Origin: Dipteronia dyeriana
Lineage: Eukaryota; Streptophyta; Magnoliopsida; Sapindales; Sapindaceae
Length of the DNA: 64,000 nt
NCBI GenBank assembly: GCA_032871835.1
Contig: CM065299.1
Coordinates: forward strand, 25,251,074 to 25,315,073
Reading direction: 5' to 3'
Shown here: piece by piece, positions 46,524 through 57,688 of the stretch
Numbering within the stretch: position 1 is the stretch's first letter
Layout: every line of letters starts with the position of its first letter
Translations under genes and position numbers: made by a program
Notes under the pieces: generated by a model
The model's database searches: none
Told to the model about the DNA's origin: nothing
Seen by the model: the letters and a program-made list of their open reading frames with translations, nothing else

Positions 46524-46892
46524 CTCGGGACCAGCTAATATCGTGTTCTACTCGGGACAAACATGAAGAAGACCGAATAAAAAGCCCATCGTGTAGCTCA
46601 CACGAGTCGAGTCATTAAAATACGTGAAGATATATATATATCAAAGAAGAATTCCAAGATGAAAAGAATATCAAGCAGAAAGGGTTCCTAATCAGGAAAT
46701 AATTTTATTTCTTCAAAAAGACTACGCCTTTATAAGGAAAAAAGTCCCAACTACATTACTAGAGTCTCATTCGATCTCAATACAAGTCTCTGAAATAAGA
46801 AATAAGACAAACTACTTCAAACAAGTAACCAATCATAATTAGATACAAAGATCTTTTATTACTTGTATAAAGAGGATTAGGGTTCTATGGAA

Positions 46893-46901
46893 ATATAAAT
46901 A
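46893..46901 (+). promoter_or_regulatory. TATA box of the Tat LTR
   Basis: ATATAAATAGACC is a near-consensus plant TATA box inside the LTR, upstream of a CATCAC-type start region near 46915. It would set the U3/R boundary. Confidence 0.6.
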
Positions 46902-47218
46902 GACCCATAATCTCATCACAAAGAAAAGACACAGAAATCATATAGAAAAATACAGAGAGAAAAAGAGAGATCGGGAATTGTAATTATTCTATTCATAGTG
47001 GATTTTGGCTCGTTGATTATTCAACCACCCGTGGACGTTTCTCCGGTTATCGGAGTTTTACCACGTACAAACTTGCGTCCAATTACTTTCTCATTCTCTT
47101 TCTCTTTGAGACCACAGCTAAAATCCAAATCTTGTTGGCTTTTCTCATACATCCAGAAATCGACGCCAACAACTGGCGCTAGAAGGAGGGGCGCGAACCT
47201 CCGATTTAATTGAAGGTA

Positions 47219-49078
47219 ATGGCAGAAAGCAGAAGTAGTCTCGGGGATGTCCAAAAATCTCCAGATAATGTCCATGTTGGCAGTAGTTTGCGAGATCTCA
47301 CTGCAACCACGGAGAACCAACCAACATCCCTAGCGGGGATCAGCAAGTTCCTCTAACCAGCGAAGACCTGACACAACACTTCCGAGAAGTGCTGCAACAA
47401 CTAGTGGCAGACGCAGCAAAAGAAGGAGTTGATCTACTAGTTGCAGAAGAAGTACAACCTTCAAACCTCCCACTAACAAGGCTTCGTTCGGTTGTAGTAG
47501 GGCCAGAACTAAATGCACCGAAATTCAGAAGGAGTTCTGTTCCAATCAATCAGGCTGGACAGAAGACACTCGAAGAGGAACAACCACCCAGAGGCAGAAC
47601 CATGATCATATAGCCCATGCAAAACACTGCAAGCATGACTGGTACAGGGATCGATCGTCATCAGAAGATAGCAATCGGCACCATCGCAAGTGTCATCACG
47701 GAACCATACGCCTGTAAGAATCAACCCGTGAAACTCGGTATCAAAGTGAAGAGCCAGAGAAAGGAATGACGATCACCCAGAGGTTTAACCATCATGGAAG
47801 TCCGGTGGGAGGCAGAGATGTCATAATTTAGAGCCTAACTCGAGAAGTTGAAAACAATAGGCGTCTAATGGATGCACTGGTCAGACGTTATGTGTACAAC
47901 GACTTATCCGATGAAGATTCTGATAATCCGTTCACTAGGGACATCCTGCAGACTTCATTCCCAGAAAGATTCAGGATGCCACACGTGGAGCAATTCAAGA
48001 AGGATACAGATCCTAAAGAACATGTCAGACGCTATAAAAGTGCTATGGCCGAATATGCCCACAGTGATCCCTTACTATGCCTCAACTTTCCACAAACTCT
48101 AGGAGACACGGGCTCAAGATGGTTCGGGAGATTGCCCCCAGCAAGCATCAGAAGCTTCAGTGAACTAAGCAGGAGTTTCTCAAGACAATTTCTAAGCAAC
48201 GTTCACAGAAAAAAATTAGTGGCTTACCTTTCTCAGATAAAACAAGGAAATGATGAGTCGTTGAAGAAATACCTGGGGAGATTCGGCCAAGTGGTGTCAG
48301 AAATCGGCAGTGCAAACAATGAAGCGATAATTGCTGCGTTCATCAACAATTTACAGAAGATGACTATCTTTTGACCTGAGAAGAGCCCGTCTGACCAGAT
48401 ATGCATATATGATGGACATGGCGGGAGGATATGCATTAGCAGAAGAAAAAGAGTTAGCCACGAGAGGATGTTACATGCATGGAGGAAAACCGAAAAGGAC
48501 GTTGAGTCCAAAGTACATAACCAAAAGGGAAAACATAAAGGAAACAGTAAAGAAAAAAGTAAGGACGGGGGAAACAGACTTAATACCCAACAGACCATGG
48601 AAAATTCCGAGGTAGATACACCAACTACACCCTTCTTCAGAAAAAGCAGAAGGAAATTTTGGCCATACTGGAAGCAAAGAATCTGGTATAAGAGCCACGA
48701 CGACAGTCTCAATTCGCCCGGTGGGATACAACCAAATACTGCAGATTCCATAAGGAAACCGGTCATGAGACTTCCAAGTGTTACCAGCTCAGAGATTACA
48801 TAGAAACCCTCATTCGGGAGGGACATCTTCAGGATATAATCTTGAAAAGGGATGAGAGATTAGAGACAAAGAAAGAGATCAGGGCCGATAACAGCTCTGG
48901 TCAAAATCAAAGGGCCAACCCAGAGGCCAATGAAGTAATACAAACAATCTTTGGAGGACCATCCACTTGGAGAAGCAACCGAGAGCGAACGCAGGAAATC
49001 AGAGAAGCAGTGGAGGCAAGACATAACTTTGACGTGAACTCGATCGAGCCAGACCCGAAAAGGGTAAAGGAAGGATGA
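47219..49078 (+). pseudogene. gag region of the Tat element, frameshifted
   Basis: The ATG at 47219 (MAESRSSLGDVQ) follows the primer site. The capsid-like core is 47868-48374 (PHVEQFKKDTDPKEHVRRYK, then GDTGSRWFGRLPP). It is truncated by a frameshift at 48374 and continues in other frames (MMDMAGGYALAEEKE). A zinc-finger-like CRFHKETGHETSKC at about 48733-48774 follows, and a linker ends at TGA 49078. The protein would package RNA in cytoplasmic particles. Several frame changes make it inactive. Confidence 0.8.
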
Positions 49079-49593
49079 GACCCAATAATATTCACAGAAG
49101 CAGACTCACATGGGGTCGATGTTCTGCCAAATGAAGCCCTGGTCATAAGTGCCCGGATTGGTCATCGGAAAGTCAGGAGAATCCTGATAGATAATGGGAG
49201 TTCGACAGACATTCTTAATGTAGCCATCTATGATCAACTCAAGTTGAATCGAAAGGATCTACAGCCTTTCCATACTCCACTCAGAGGATTCAGAGGAATT
49301 TATGTCAGGTCACTCGGGACGGTAAAGTTACCCGTCAAGATTGGAGTGGCACCTTGTCAGAGAACTATATTGCTCGACTTCATGGTAGTAGACTTGGACA
49401 ATTGGCCGTATAATGTGTTATTGGGTCCGCCATTCTTGAATAAAACCAAGGCCGTAACAGCCATTTATGCCTTGATGATCAAGTTCCCGACTGAACAGGG
49501 GGTCGGTGTAGTCAATGGACCCAAAAGATGGCCCGAAGAGCTAACCTGTCAGTATGCAAAGACAAAAATGATAGTGAATAGGTATGCACTATA
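49079..49593 (+). pseudogene. Aspartic protease region of the Tat element
   Basis: An open stretch after the TGA at 49078 holds the catalytic ILIDNGSSTDIL motif near 49180-49215, followed by a beta-rich core (FMVVDLDNWPYNVLLGPPFL). Retropepsin family. It ends at TAA 49592-49594. The pepsin-type Asp is present as D-N-G rather than the usual D-T-G or D-S-G, a variant seen in Tat-type elements. Confidence 0.75.
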
Positions 49594-50640
49594 ATGCAGC
49601 CGAGTCAGAAAGAGTCACTGTCATTCGAATGTGATCCAAGGGAAGAGTCGAATGAGTCTAAAAATGAACCGATCGAAGAAATTATCTTAAAAGAAGATGA
49701 GCCAGATAAGAAGATTAAGATCGGGGCCATTTGGGAAGAAAGGATTAAACAAAGCCTCACCGATATGCTCAAAGAATACAGAGATGTGTTCGCTTGGAGT
49801 CATGAAGACATGGTCAGGATAGATGCCCGATTAATATCTCACCATCTCGTAGTAGACCCGAATGCAAAACCAGTGATACAAAAGAGAATATCATTTAACC
49901 TCGAAAGAAGTCAGGCAATCAAATAGGAAGTTGAGAAGCTGCTCGTTGTAGGGTCGATTAGAGAGATCAACTACCCTCAATGGGTAGCTAATGTAGTCCT
50001 TGTCCAAAAGAAAAATGGACAATGGAGAATGTGCATAGATTTCACTAATTTGAACAAAACATGCCCAAAAGACAGTTTTCCACTTCCGAGGATAGACCAG
50101 TTGGTGGACACTACGTCAGGCCATGAATTGCTCAGTTTCATGGATGCCTACTCGGGATATAACCAAATCCGGATGAACAAGGCTGACGAAGAAAAAACAG
50201 CATTCACAACTGATAAGGGCTTGTACTGTTACACAGTAATGCCCTTCGGGTTAAAAAATACAGGGGTAACATATCAAAGGCTGGTCAACAGAATATTCGC
50301 ACGATAAATAGGAAGGAACATGAAAGTGTACATTGATGACATGCTGACCAAGAACATCTCGGCAAACAAGCATACTTCAGACTTCCGAGAGACATTTGAT
50401 ATTTTGAGGAGATACCAAATAAAGCTAAATCCGAACAAGTGTTTATTCGGAGTTCCTTCATAAAGATTCCTGGGTTTTCAAGTTCACCAAAGGGGAATCG
50501 AAGTCAACCCCGAGAAGATCTAAGCCCTGTAGAGAATGACCTCACCAAGGACATTAAAAGAAGTACAGCACTTAACAGGATGTTTAGCTTCCTTGGGAAG
50601 ATTCATCTCAAAGGCCACAGACAGATGCACACCCTTTTTT
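49594..50640 (+). pseudogene. Reverse transcriptase of the Tat element, with stops
   Basis: The pre-RT part (YRDVFAWSHEDM) is followed by TAG at 49924-49926, then VVLVQKKNGQWRMCIDFTNL, FMDAYSGYNQIRMN and VMPFGLKNTGVTYQRLVNRI. A TAA stands at 50305-50307. The catalytic box VYIDDMLTK lies at about 50327-50353 and FLGFQVHQRGIEVNPEKI near 50467, with a stop before it. Domain order and motifs are Ty3/gypsy. The stops prevent a full enzyme. Confidence 0.88.
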
Positions 50641-51560
50641 CAGAGTAATCAAAAAAGGAAAAGGACTCGAATGGAATGAAGAGTGCGAGCAGGCATTCTT
50701 AAAAATAAAAGAGTACCTAGAGCAGACTCCCATCCTTTTAAAACCATAAATGGGAGAGATACTACATTTGTACTTATCAATTATCGAGCTAGCAGCAAGC
50801 TCAGTCCTAGTCAGAATAGAAGATGGAGTATAGAAACCAGTGTATTATACCAGCAAGGCACTTTTACCAACCGAGACCAGGTATTCACAAGCAGAAAAAA
50901 TGGCCCTAGCATTGGTTTCAGCAACAAGAAAACTAAGGTCATACTTTCAGGCTCATACAATTCAGGTTCTCACCGACTGCCCATTGAAGCCAATTTTACA
51001 GAAGCCAATTTTACAGAAGCCAGAGATTTCAAGAAGACTAACCAAATGGGCAATTGAGCTAAGTGAATTCGATGTCCACTACGTACCCAGGACATCTCTT
51101 AAAAGACAAACAGTGACAGTTTTTATAGCAGAGTTCACAAAACCAAACCTGGAAGCAAAAAAAACGTTGGGTAAAAATTTCCCATGGAAATTATATGTTG
51201 ATGGCTCTTCAAACACTCACGGCAGTGGGGCAGGGATCGTAGTATGTACTCCAGAAGGAGATGATGTCGAATGTGCAATGAGGTTTGACTTCAAAGTAAC
51301 CAACAATCAAACCGAGTTCGAGGCGTTACTAGCTGGACTCAGAGTCTGCATAACTCTCTGGGCAGATGAAGTCGATATATTTAGCGATTCACAGGTAGTT
51401 GTCAACCAAGTCCTGGACGAATACCAAGCCAAGGATGAAGGCATGATAGCCTACCATGACATTGTAAAACAGCTCCTCCAGAAATTCAAAGAATATAGGA
51501 TTGCCCAGATCCCCAGGAAAGAGAATGAAAAAGGCAGATGCTTTGTCCAAACTAGCATCA
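50641..51560 (+). pseudogene. RNase H and second (archaeal-type) RNase H of the Tat element
   Basis: The first RNase H is recognisable at about 50700-51100 (KMALALVSATRKLRSYFQAH). The frame from 50840 then runs into a second RNase H: LYVDGSSNTHGSGAGIVV, NNQTEFEALLAGLRVC and DIFSDSQVVVNQVL carry the Asp, Glu and Asp of the active site. Two RNase H domains in a row are a hallmark of the Tat lineage. An 11-12 base repeat (CAGAAGCCAATTTTA twice near 50990-51015) duplicates a few residues between them. Confidence 0.82.
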
Positions 51561-51659
51561 GCAACAACCACAATCAGGCCAAAAACTATTCTGGTTGCAC
51601 ACCTTCTCAAACCGAGCATAACTGAACCGAAAAACTTAGAAATTTTAGAAATTCGAACA

Positions 51660-52516
51660 CTGACAGACGGTTGGATAACTTAGCTCAAAAGGTTCCTGAA
51701 AGAAGGCGTGCTCCCGGAAGATCCTTTACAAGCAAAACGTATCAGGTATCGATCAGCAAAGTACACGTTGGTTGGAGGAGAACTATACAGAAAGGGGTTT
51801 CTCCGAACACTCCAATGATGTGTATCAGAGGAGGATGTATATCGAATATTATAGGAAATCCATGGAGGAGTTTGCAAAAACCACACTGGGGTTAAAATTT
51901 TAGCACATAAGGTACTCAGGCAAGACTATTATTGGCCTACTTTATTCTCAGATGCATAACAATGTTCGGAGAGTTGCAACACTTGCCAAAGGATTGTTAA
52001 TGATATCCGACAACCCCCTGAACAACTCAGAAACCTCACATCCCCATGGTCATTTTCCATGTAGGGTTTGGATTTAATTTGTCTCTATGCCAGCTGGGAC
52101 AAGGGGTGGAGCAAAGCATGTCATAGTAGCCGTCAACTATTTCATGAAGTGGGCAGAAACTGAAGCATTGATGCATATCACAGAAGCAAATACCAAAAAT
52201 TTCATGAAAAAGAATATACTTTATAGGTTTGGAGTTCCACAACTATAATCACTGACAACGGCACCCGGTTCGATATTCTGAAATTCAGACAGTTGTGTAA
52301 AGAGTACCGGATTGCCAATTACTATGCCACGTCTACCCACCCTCAAACAAATGAGCAGGTTGAAGCAGTGAACAAAATCATCAAGCACACATTCAAAGCA
52401 AAGCTAGATGTCAAGAAAGGAAGATGGGTTGAAAAGCTTCCTGAAGTATTATGGGCATATCGGACGACAGCAAGGACTTCAACAGGAGAAACTCCATTCA
52501 CTTTAGCGTTTGGAAC
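51660..52516 (+). pseudogene. Integrase of the Tat element, 5' part before the hAT insertion
   Basis: Broken frames hold the zinc region (CHEGVCKNHTG-like near 51860 and CNTCQRIVND near 51980), a core with ITDNGTRFDILKFRQLC near 52250 (second catalytic Asp), and NYYATSTHPQTNEQVEAVNK with the catalytic Glu. VLWAYRTTARTSTGETPFTL then follows to FGT at 52516, where the hAT begins. Integrase inserts retroelement cDNA. Stops at about 51948, 52067 and 52246 disable it. Confidence 0.82.
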
Positions 52517-52903
52517 TAAGGATGTACGTTTGGGGATTGGGGATGGATATAGGTCCCCCCATCCCCATCCCTACTTCCCAAACCCTCCCCTCATCCCCCC
52601 TCCAATTCCCCATTCGGGGAAAATGAGGATGGGGGTGTTTGGGGGGAGGTATATCCATCCCCATCCCCAAATCCCCATTTTCCCTGTTTTTCCCCATTTC
52701 CCCGTATCCCTCGGTCCCTCATTCCCCCATTCCCCCATTTAACCAAAAATTATAAATTAAGCTAAAAAAAAACATTTCATTACAAATAAAAAATAAGAAT
52801 GCATTACAAATTCAACATAATTTTTTTAAATAATTCAAAGTTTCGAATCAAGACAACTTCATAAAATGAAAAATCTCCGTTCTCCAATCTCTACCCAATT
52901 CAC

Positions 52904-55493
52904 TTAAGCTTTTGTTGTGCCACTACAATCCGCAGCCTACAAACAACAGTACAAATGTACAATATAAGAAGATGATTAAATGAAGTGAACACATGATGAC
53001 ATGAATTTCTAAACAAGAATCTATTATCTACCTCATTCACTTCATTATCATTGTCATCATCAACATCAATGTCACCAACACCATCAATAGTATTACCTAA
53101 ATAACAAAATAAAAGATGAAACAATTAAAAGTAATATAGTTATACAATTACAAAATTAAATTAAATGTAATGTTTGATGTTTACCATACCTTTTTTCCCG
53201 TCCCATAGCCAATTTTGGGTACACATAATTGCCTCCAAAGTTGATTGTAGAAGTCTGTTACGTTGTGCACTTACAATCCTACCACTAGTACTGAATGAGG
53301 ACTCTGAAGCAACAGTCGAAATTGGAATAGCTAATATGTCTCTAGCAATCTCAGACATTATAGGATATTTAATCCCATTAAGCTTCCACCAACTCAAAAC
53401 ATCAAATTCACGACTCCCAGGTAAAGTTTTTTCTTCCAAGTAACAATCAATGTCAGATTTTTCAATAGCATCAGTACTTTCAGAGTTCCAAGAAAAGAAA
53501 CTATCCAATGAATCCATCTCATCAATATGATTAAATTCTGAATTACAAATAGCCTTAATCTCTTTAGAACTTTTTTCACCAAACTTTACTTTATACTCTA
53601 GAAATATTTCTTCACAAAGATTGCACACTTTTTTAATCTCAACTAAACCTTTATCTTCTCCATAAATGAGAGGAAAGAAATATTGAGGGAGTTTTAATTT
53701 AAATCTAGGATCCAAAAGGCTTGCCATAGCTAGCACCCCATGTACATCATTCCAATATCTATCAAACTTTTCAACCATATTTGATGCCATGCTACTTATC
53801 TCAACACAACTAGAAGTTTCCCACTTTCTCAATGATATTTTGATCTCACAAATTTTATGAAAGAAGACATTGCTTGTGGGATATTTTGTTCCGGAAAACA
53901 TTTCCGTAACATTGAAAAATATTTTCAATTTATCACACATTTCTTTAGCCAACTCCCAATCACTCTCTTCAATCCTAGTTTTATATTGAGACTCAAGTTG
54001 GTTTAAACGATAAAACACTTCTTTATAATTCAAAGCAACACTAAGCATCAAATAAGTTGAGTTCCAACGGGTTTTACAATCAAGCATTAACCTTTTCTCA
54101 CAACCAATATTCAAAAAAATTGCAGCCTCCTCAAATTTCTCCAACATTTTTAGGGTTGCCGTCCAAAAAGCAACACTATCCCGAATCCTTTCAATCCCAA
54201 ATTCAATAACATCCAACCCATATTTCACAATCAAATTTAAAATATGTGCAGCACATCGCATGTGAAACAAACGTCCATTCATGATCAATGAACTAGGAGA
54301 CAATCTACCTAACAATATATCAATCATGCTATTATTTGTGGAACAATTGTCTAGAGTCAATATAGATAACTTTCTATCAACATTCCAATCCAACAAACTA
54401 TTCATTAATGCAGTCGAAAGGTTTTCAGCATTATGAGGGCATGGCACATACATAAACCTAACAAAGTAGATTTTAAATAAATTAAGATCTAAAAAACAAA
54501 CACATCAAACAATTATAACATTTAAAATAACCACAAGTTTTATTACCTCAAAAGTCGACTCTGTAGTTGCCATGAACTGTCAATGAAGTGTGACGTGACA
54601 GACATGTAACCCCTCTTTTGATTGCTAGATGTCTACATATCTGAAGTAATGGAAATCCTACCCGGAATCTTTCCCAACATAGTCAATAAACTTGCCCTCT
54701 TTATCTCATACATCCTCATAATATCCCTTCTAGCAGTAGTTCTACTTATGGGCTTAAATAATGGCTGCAATGATCTAGTATAGTCTCTAAACCCCTCATG
54801 CTCAACCATTTTAAGAGGATAGTCATGCATCAAGATCATCCTAGACAGCTCAATCCTAGATACTTCATAATCAAAGTGTTGAGTTGCTAAGGTAAGACAA
54901 GAACTCCCATTATTCCCTATTGCCCTTTTTCCTGACAAAAGACTTTGGTTCTGATATACCTCTATCGATCTTTGCCCAAACCTCATCTTACAAGTTATTT
55001 GATGATCAATTAAACCCTTTGTACCTGACCCAACAACATATGCATATTTGCAATACTTGCAAATAGCTTTTTCCTTACCATTTACATTACCAAAATCATA
55101 ATGTTCCCAAACAGTAGACCTAAACTTTCGTTTTCGTTCAGTTACCTGGTCAGCAGAGCGAATTTGACTGCTGCTTTCTTCAACATTAACCAAATTGTCC
55201 ACGTTATTTGAGTTCACTTCTGGCTGAAAAGAAACTGAAAAAAAAATACATAAACAAAAACAAATAAGGCAACAAACAATAGAGAATGTAAGAATATTGT
55301 CAAGTTTGAATTCAGATGTTGGATTTTATATTTAAGATTAATTTATATAACCCCACTAAATTAAAATTAAAAATTCATGACTGAACTAGTTGATAGTTTT
55401 GAAAAATCAGACCCTGAAATGAAATCAAACGAGCAAAATTAAAAAAAAAATGAAATTTCTACCTTTTTTTTGTTTTTGCTTGCTTTGAGACAT
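52904..55493 (-). pseudogene. hAT transposase, BED zinc finger, five exons, single nonsense codon
   Basis: Splice sites and phases agree for exons 55493-55463, 55234-54547, 54457-53190, 53096-53032 and 52936-52904, about 694 residues. It starts MSQSKQKQKK; the BED finger is at about residues 45-90 (WEHYDFGNVNGKEKAICKYC, then HQITC). The catalytic-domain region has LDNCSTNNSMIDILLG and MRCAAHILNLIVKYGLD. The C-terminal dimerisation domain has FDVLSWWKLNGIKYP and IPISTVASESSFSTSGRIVS, followed by an acidic tail. The only visible lesion is TAG at 54635-54633, where relatives have Trp (SDM-stop-TSSNQKRGYMSVTSHF). It belongs to the plant RICESLEEPER/zf-BED hAT group. A one-base change separates it from an open frame, so it died recently or the stop is a base error. 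Confidence 0.9.
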
Positions 55494-55519
55494 GATGTGG
55501 AGATCGGAGAAAAGTAGCA

Positions 55520-56060
55520 GTTGGTGTCATCGGAGAATAAGTGGTCTTCGAACGGAGCAGCAGTTGGTAAAGATCCGATGTAGCGAGTGGTCATCGAACT
55601 AATGTAGCGAGAAGCAGCAGCTGGTGTTCTCGGAGAAGAAATGGTCGTCGAACGGAGCAGCAGTTGAGGAAGATCTTAACTGAAACTGATTTGGAAGGAA
55701 GCGGCAGCTGGTCTCGTCGAAAAACAAGTGGTCGTCGAATGGAGCAACAGTTGGTAAAGATCCAACTGAAATTGATGTAGCGAGAAGCAGCAACTGGTGT
55801 TGTCGGAGAAGGAATGGTCGTCGAATGGAGCAACAGTTGGGGAAGATTTGAACTGAAACTGATCTGGAGGGAAGCGACAGCTGGTCTCGTCAAAAAAGAA
55901 GTGGTCGTCGATCGGAGCAACAATAGGTAAAGATCTGAACTGAAAATGATCTAGAGAGAAGCAACAGCTGGTGTCGTTGGAGAATGAGTGGTCGAAACAG
56001 AGAAGCAACTGGTCTCGTCGGACGGAGAAGCAGCCAGTGAAGGAGTGGTCGAATGGTCTT
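55520..56060. repeat. Tandem repeats in the hAT 5' leader
   Basis: Units of roughly 60-120 bp contain GTGGTCGTCGAA(C/T)GGAGCA, CAGTTGG(G/T)(A/G)AAGAT and AGCAGC(A/T)(G/A)CTGGT(G/C)T. They repeat about five times with variation and create long open but meaningless frames on the minus strand. Confidence 0.75.
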
Positions 56061-56135
56061 AGTCTGGTAACTCTGGTCCACTACTTGTCTTTGGTCGATG
56101 GTCTTAGGTTTTTAGGTTTTAAAGGTTAAAAGATT

Positions 56136-56146
56136 CTTTATATATG
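56136..56146 (-). promoter_or_regulatory. Candidate TATA box of the hAT transposase
   Basis: Minus-strand CATATATAAAG lies about 650 bases upstream of the first ATG and about 290 bases from the right end of the element. The space between holds a GA-rich tandem-repeat leader. Confidence 0.4.
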
Positions 56147-56439
56147 TAGGGTTTGAAAGAATAAATAAATAAATAATATATATATATTTTAATTATATTC
56201 ATATAATTTTGGGGGAAATGGGGAAATGGGGATCCCCATCCTCATCCCCATTTCAAATGTGGGGGAAATGGGGAAATGGGGATGGGGGGACCCCTCCCCA
56301 TCCCCATTTTAATTTGGGGATGATTTTCATCCCCATCCCCCCCCCCCCCCTCATTTCCCCATGTTTCCCCAAAAGAAAATCCCCAAATGGGGATGGGGGT
56401 GCGGGGATTTAGGGCCCCGGGGATTTTTATGCATCTCTA

Positions 56440-56840
56440 TTTGGAACAGAAGCTGTTATCCGTATAGAAACAGTATATACATCACCTCGGGTCAGGCTAT
56501 ATGATAAAGATCAGAATGTTGATATGTTGTTACAAAGTCAAGATAAGCTAGAAGAGAAAATAGAGAAATCCCGAATACAAAATATGGCATATCAGCAAAG
56601 AATAGCTCGCCACTACAACTCTCATGTTCAGGTCAGGAAATTCCAACTAGGAGATCTGGTACTCAGGAAGGTGTCATTGAACATAAGAAATAAAGTTGCA
56701 GATTCCCTGACTGATAAGTGGGAAGGCCCGTACAAAATCGAAGGAATAGCTGGTCATGGAGCATATTGGATTGCACGACCCAATGGAGGGGTTTTACCCT
56801 AACCATACAATGCCCAATATTTGAAGATTTTCTATCCTTA
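56440..56840 (+). pseudogene. Integrase of the Tat element, 3' part after the hAT
   Basis: From the second TTTGGAAC the frame reads EAVIRIETVYTSPRVRLYD, then QQRIARHYNSHVQVRKFQLG and LTDKWEGPYKIEGIAGHGAY, which is the integrase C-terminal (GPY/F-like) domain. TAA near 56800 ends the main frame. It continues the fragment that ends at 52516. Confidence 0.85.
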
Positions 56841-57339
56841 AATTATTTTTTGTTTCCTTGGACAATTTAAATTTTGGAATTTAAATTTTTTGTTGGTTTT
56901 GCAGTTATAAATAAAAATCAACTCGGGATTTCTGAAAAATAAAGCATATGATAATAAGAACATATGAAAGACAAGCATGATAATAAGAACATGCAAATAT
57001 AATACTCGGGACCATTGATTCCCGAAAGGGCAGAGAAGCTCGAAGGAGCATGCCAGCCGAGCAAGGTCAATTGACCTTAGTAAAAAGGTAAACCCGATGC
57101 ACCAGATTCTGAAAAAGCTCGGGACACTGTCAGAAAAAATTATGATGAAATTCGTAGCTGTGTTAAGCGGTTTAAAAAGCTTAACCATTCAGCAAACCTT
57201 TGCACAGAAAAACTGGGGAGACGTCCTTGGTAATGTGTAAGGACTCAAAACATATGATCATGGTGAGCCTTGATATAATGTTTGGATAGCAACCGAGTAA
57301 GAAACACAAGTATAAATCTACTTATCTATTTTAAGATGA

Positions 57340-57688
57340 ATCGGTTAATAATACTAACCAGTTTAATAAGATACTTGGCGTTAAAAATTATTCGGGTAAC
57401 AAAACCAGTTTAATAAGATACTCGATGAGGTTACCCGAACATCAGAGTTAGCCAGTTTAATAAGATACTTGGCTTTAAAAATTATTCGGGGTGACAACCG
57501 GTTTAATAAGATACTCGGTGAGGTTACCCGAACATTAGAGTTAGCCAGTTTAATAAGATACTTTACATAAAGATTGCAATAGCCAGTTTAAACAGATACT
57601 TGGCGTTAAAAATTATTCGGGTGACAACCGGTTTAATAAGATACTCAGTGAGGTTATCTGAACATCAGAATTAACCAGTTTAATAAGA
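57340..57688 (+). repeat. Tat 3' tandem repeats, first part
   Basis: Units of about 46-47 bp start CC(A/G)GTTTAATAAGATACT(T/C)(G/A)G and alternate between a GTTAAAAATTATTCGGG type and a GAGGTTACCCGAACATCAGA type, a 94 bp higher-order repeat. The array is interrupted by the next insertion and resumes at 60318-60440. Confidence 0.85.

Larger units (their letters stand above)
46282..47171 (+). repeat. 5' LTR of the Tat element
   Basis: It starts TGTCGTATGTAAATTTTATC and ends ACGCCAACA. The start recurs at 63756 as TGTCGTATGTAAATTTCATC. U3 holds repeated ACTCGGGGTCAA-like blocks and two TGACGTCA palindromes. Confidence 0.88.
52517..56439 (-). mobile_element. hAT transposon inserted in the Tat integrase
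   Basis: A perfect 8 bp target duplication TTTGGAAC flanks it at 52509-52516 and 56440-56447. Ends TAAGGATGTACGTTTGGGG (left) and, inverted, TAGAGATGCATAAAAATCCCC (right) are imperfect terminal inverted repeats. Both subterminal regions (52527-52740 and 56207-56425) are packed with GGGGATGGGG/CCCCATCCCC units. Removing the element and one duplication rejoins the integrase frame (FGT then EAVIRIETVYTSPRVRL). The transposase is on the minus strand. Confidence 0.95.

Noticed and set aside
48233..48826. 197-codon minus-strand frame
   Set aside because: It is a shadow of the Tat gag region read on the other strand; the plus strand has the recognisable motifs.
55591..56081. Several overlapping minus-strand frames of about 110 codons
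   Set aside because: They are translations of tandem repeats in the hAT leader, in three frames at once.
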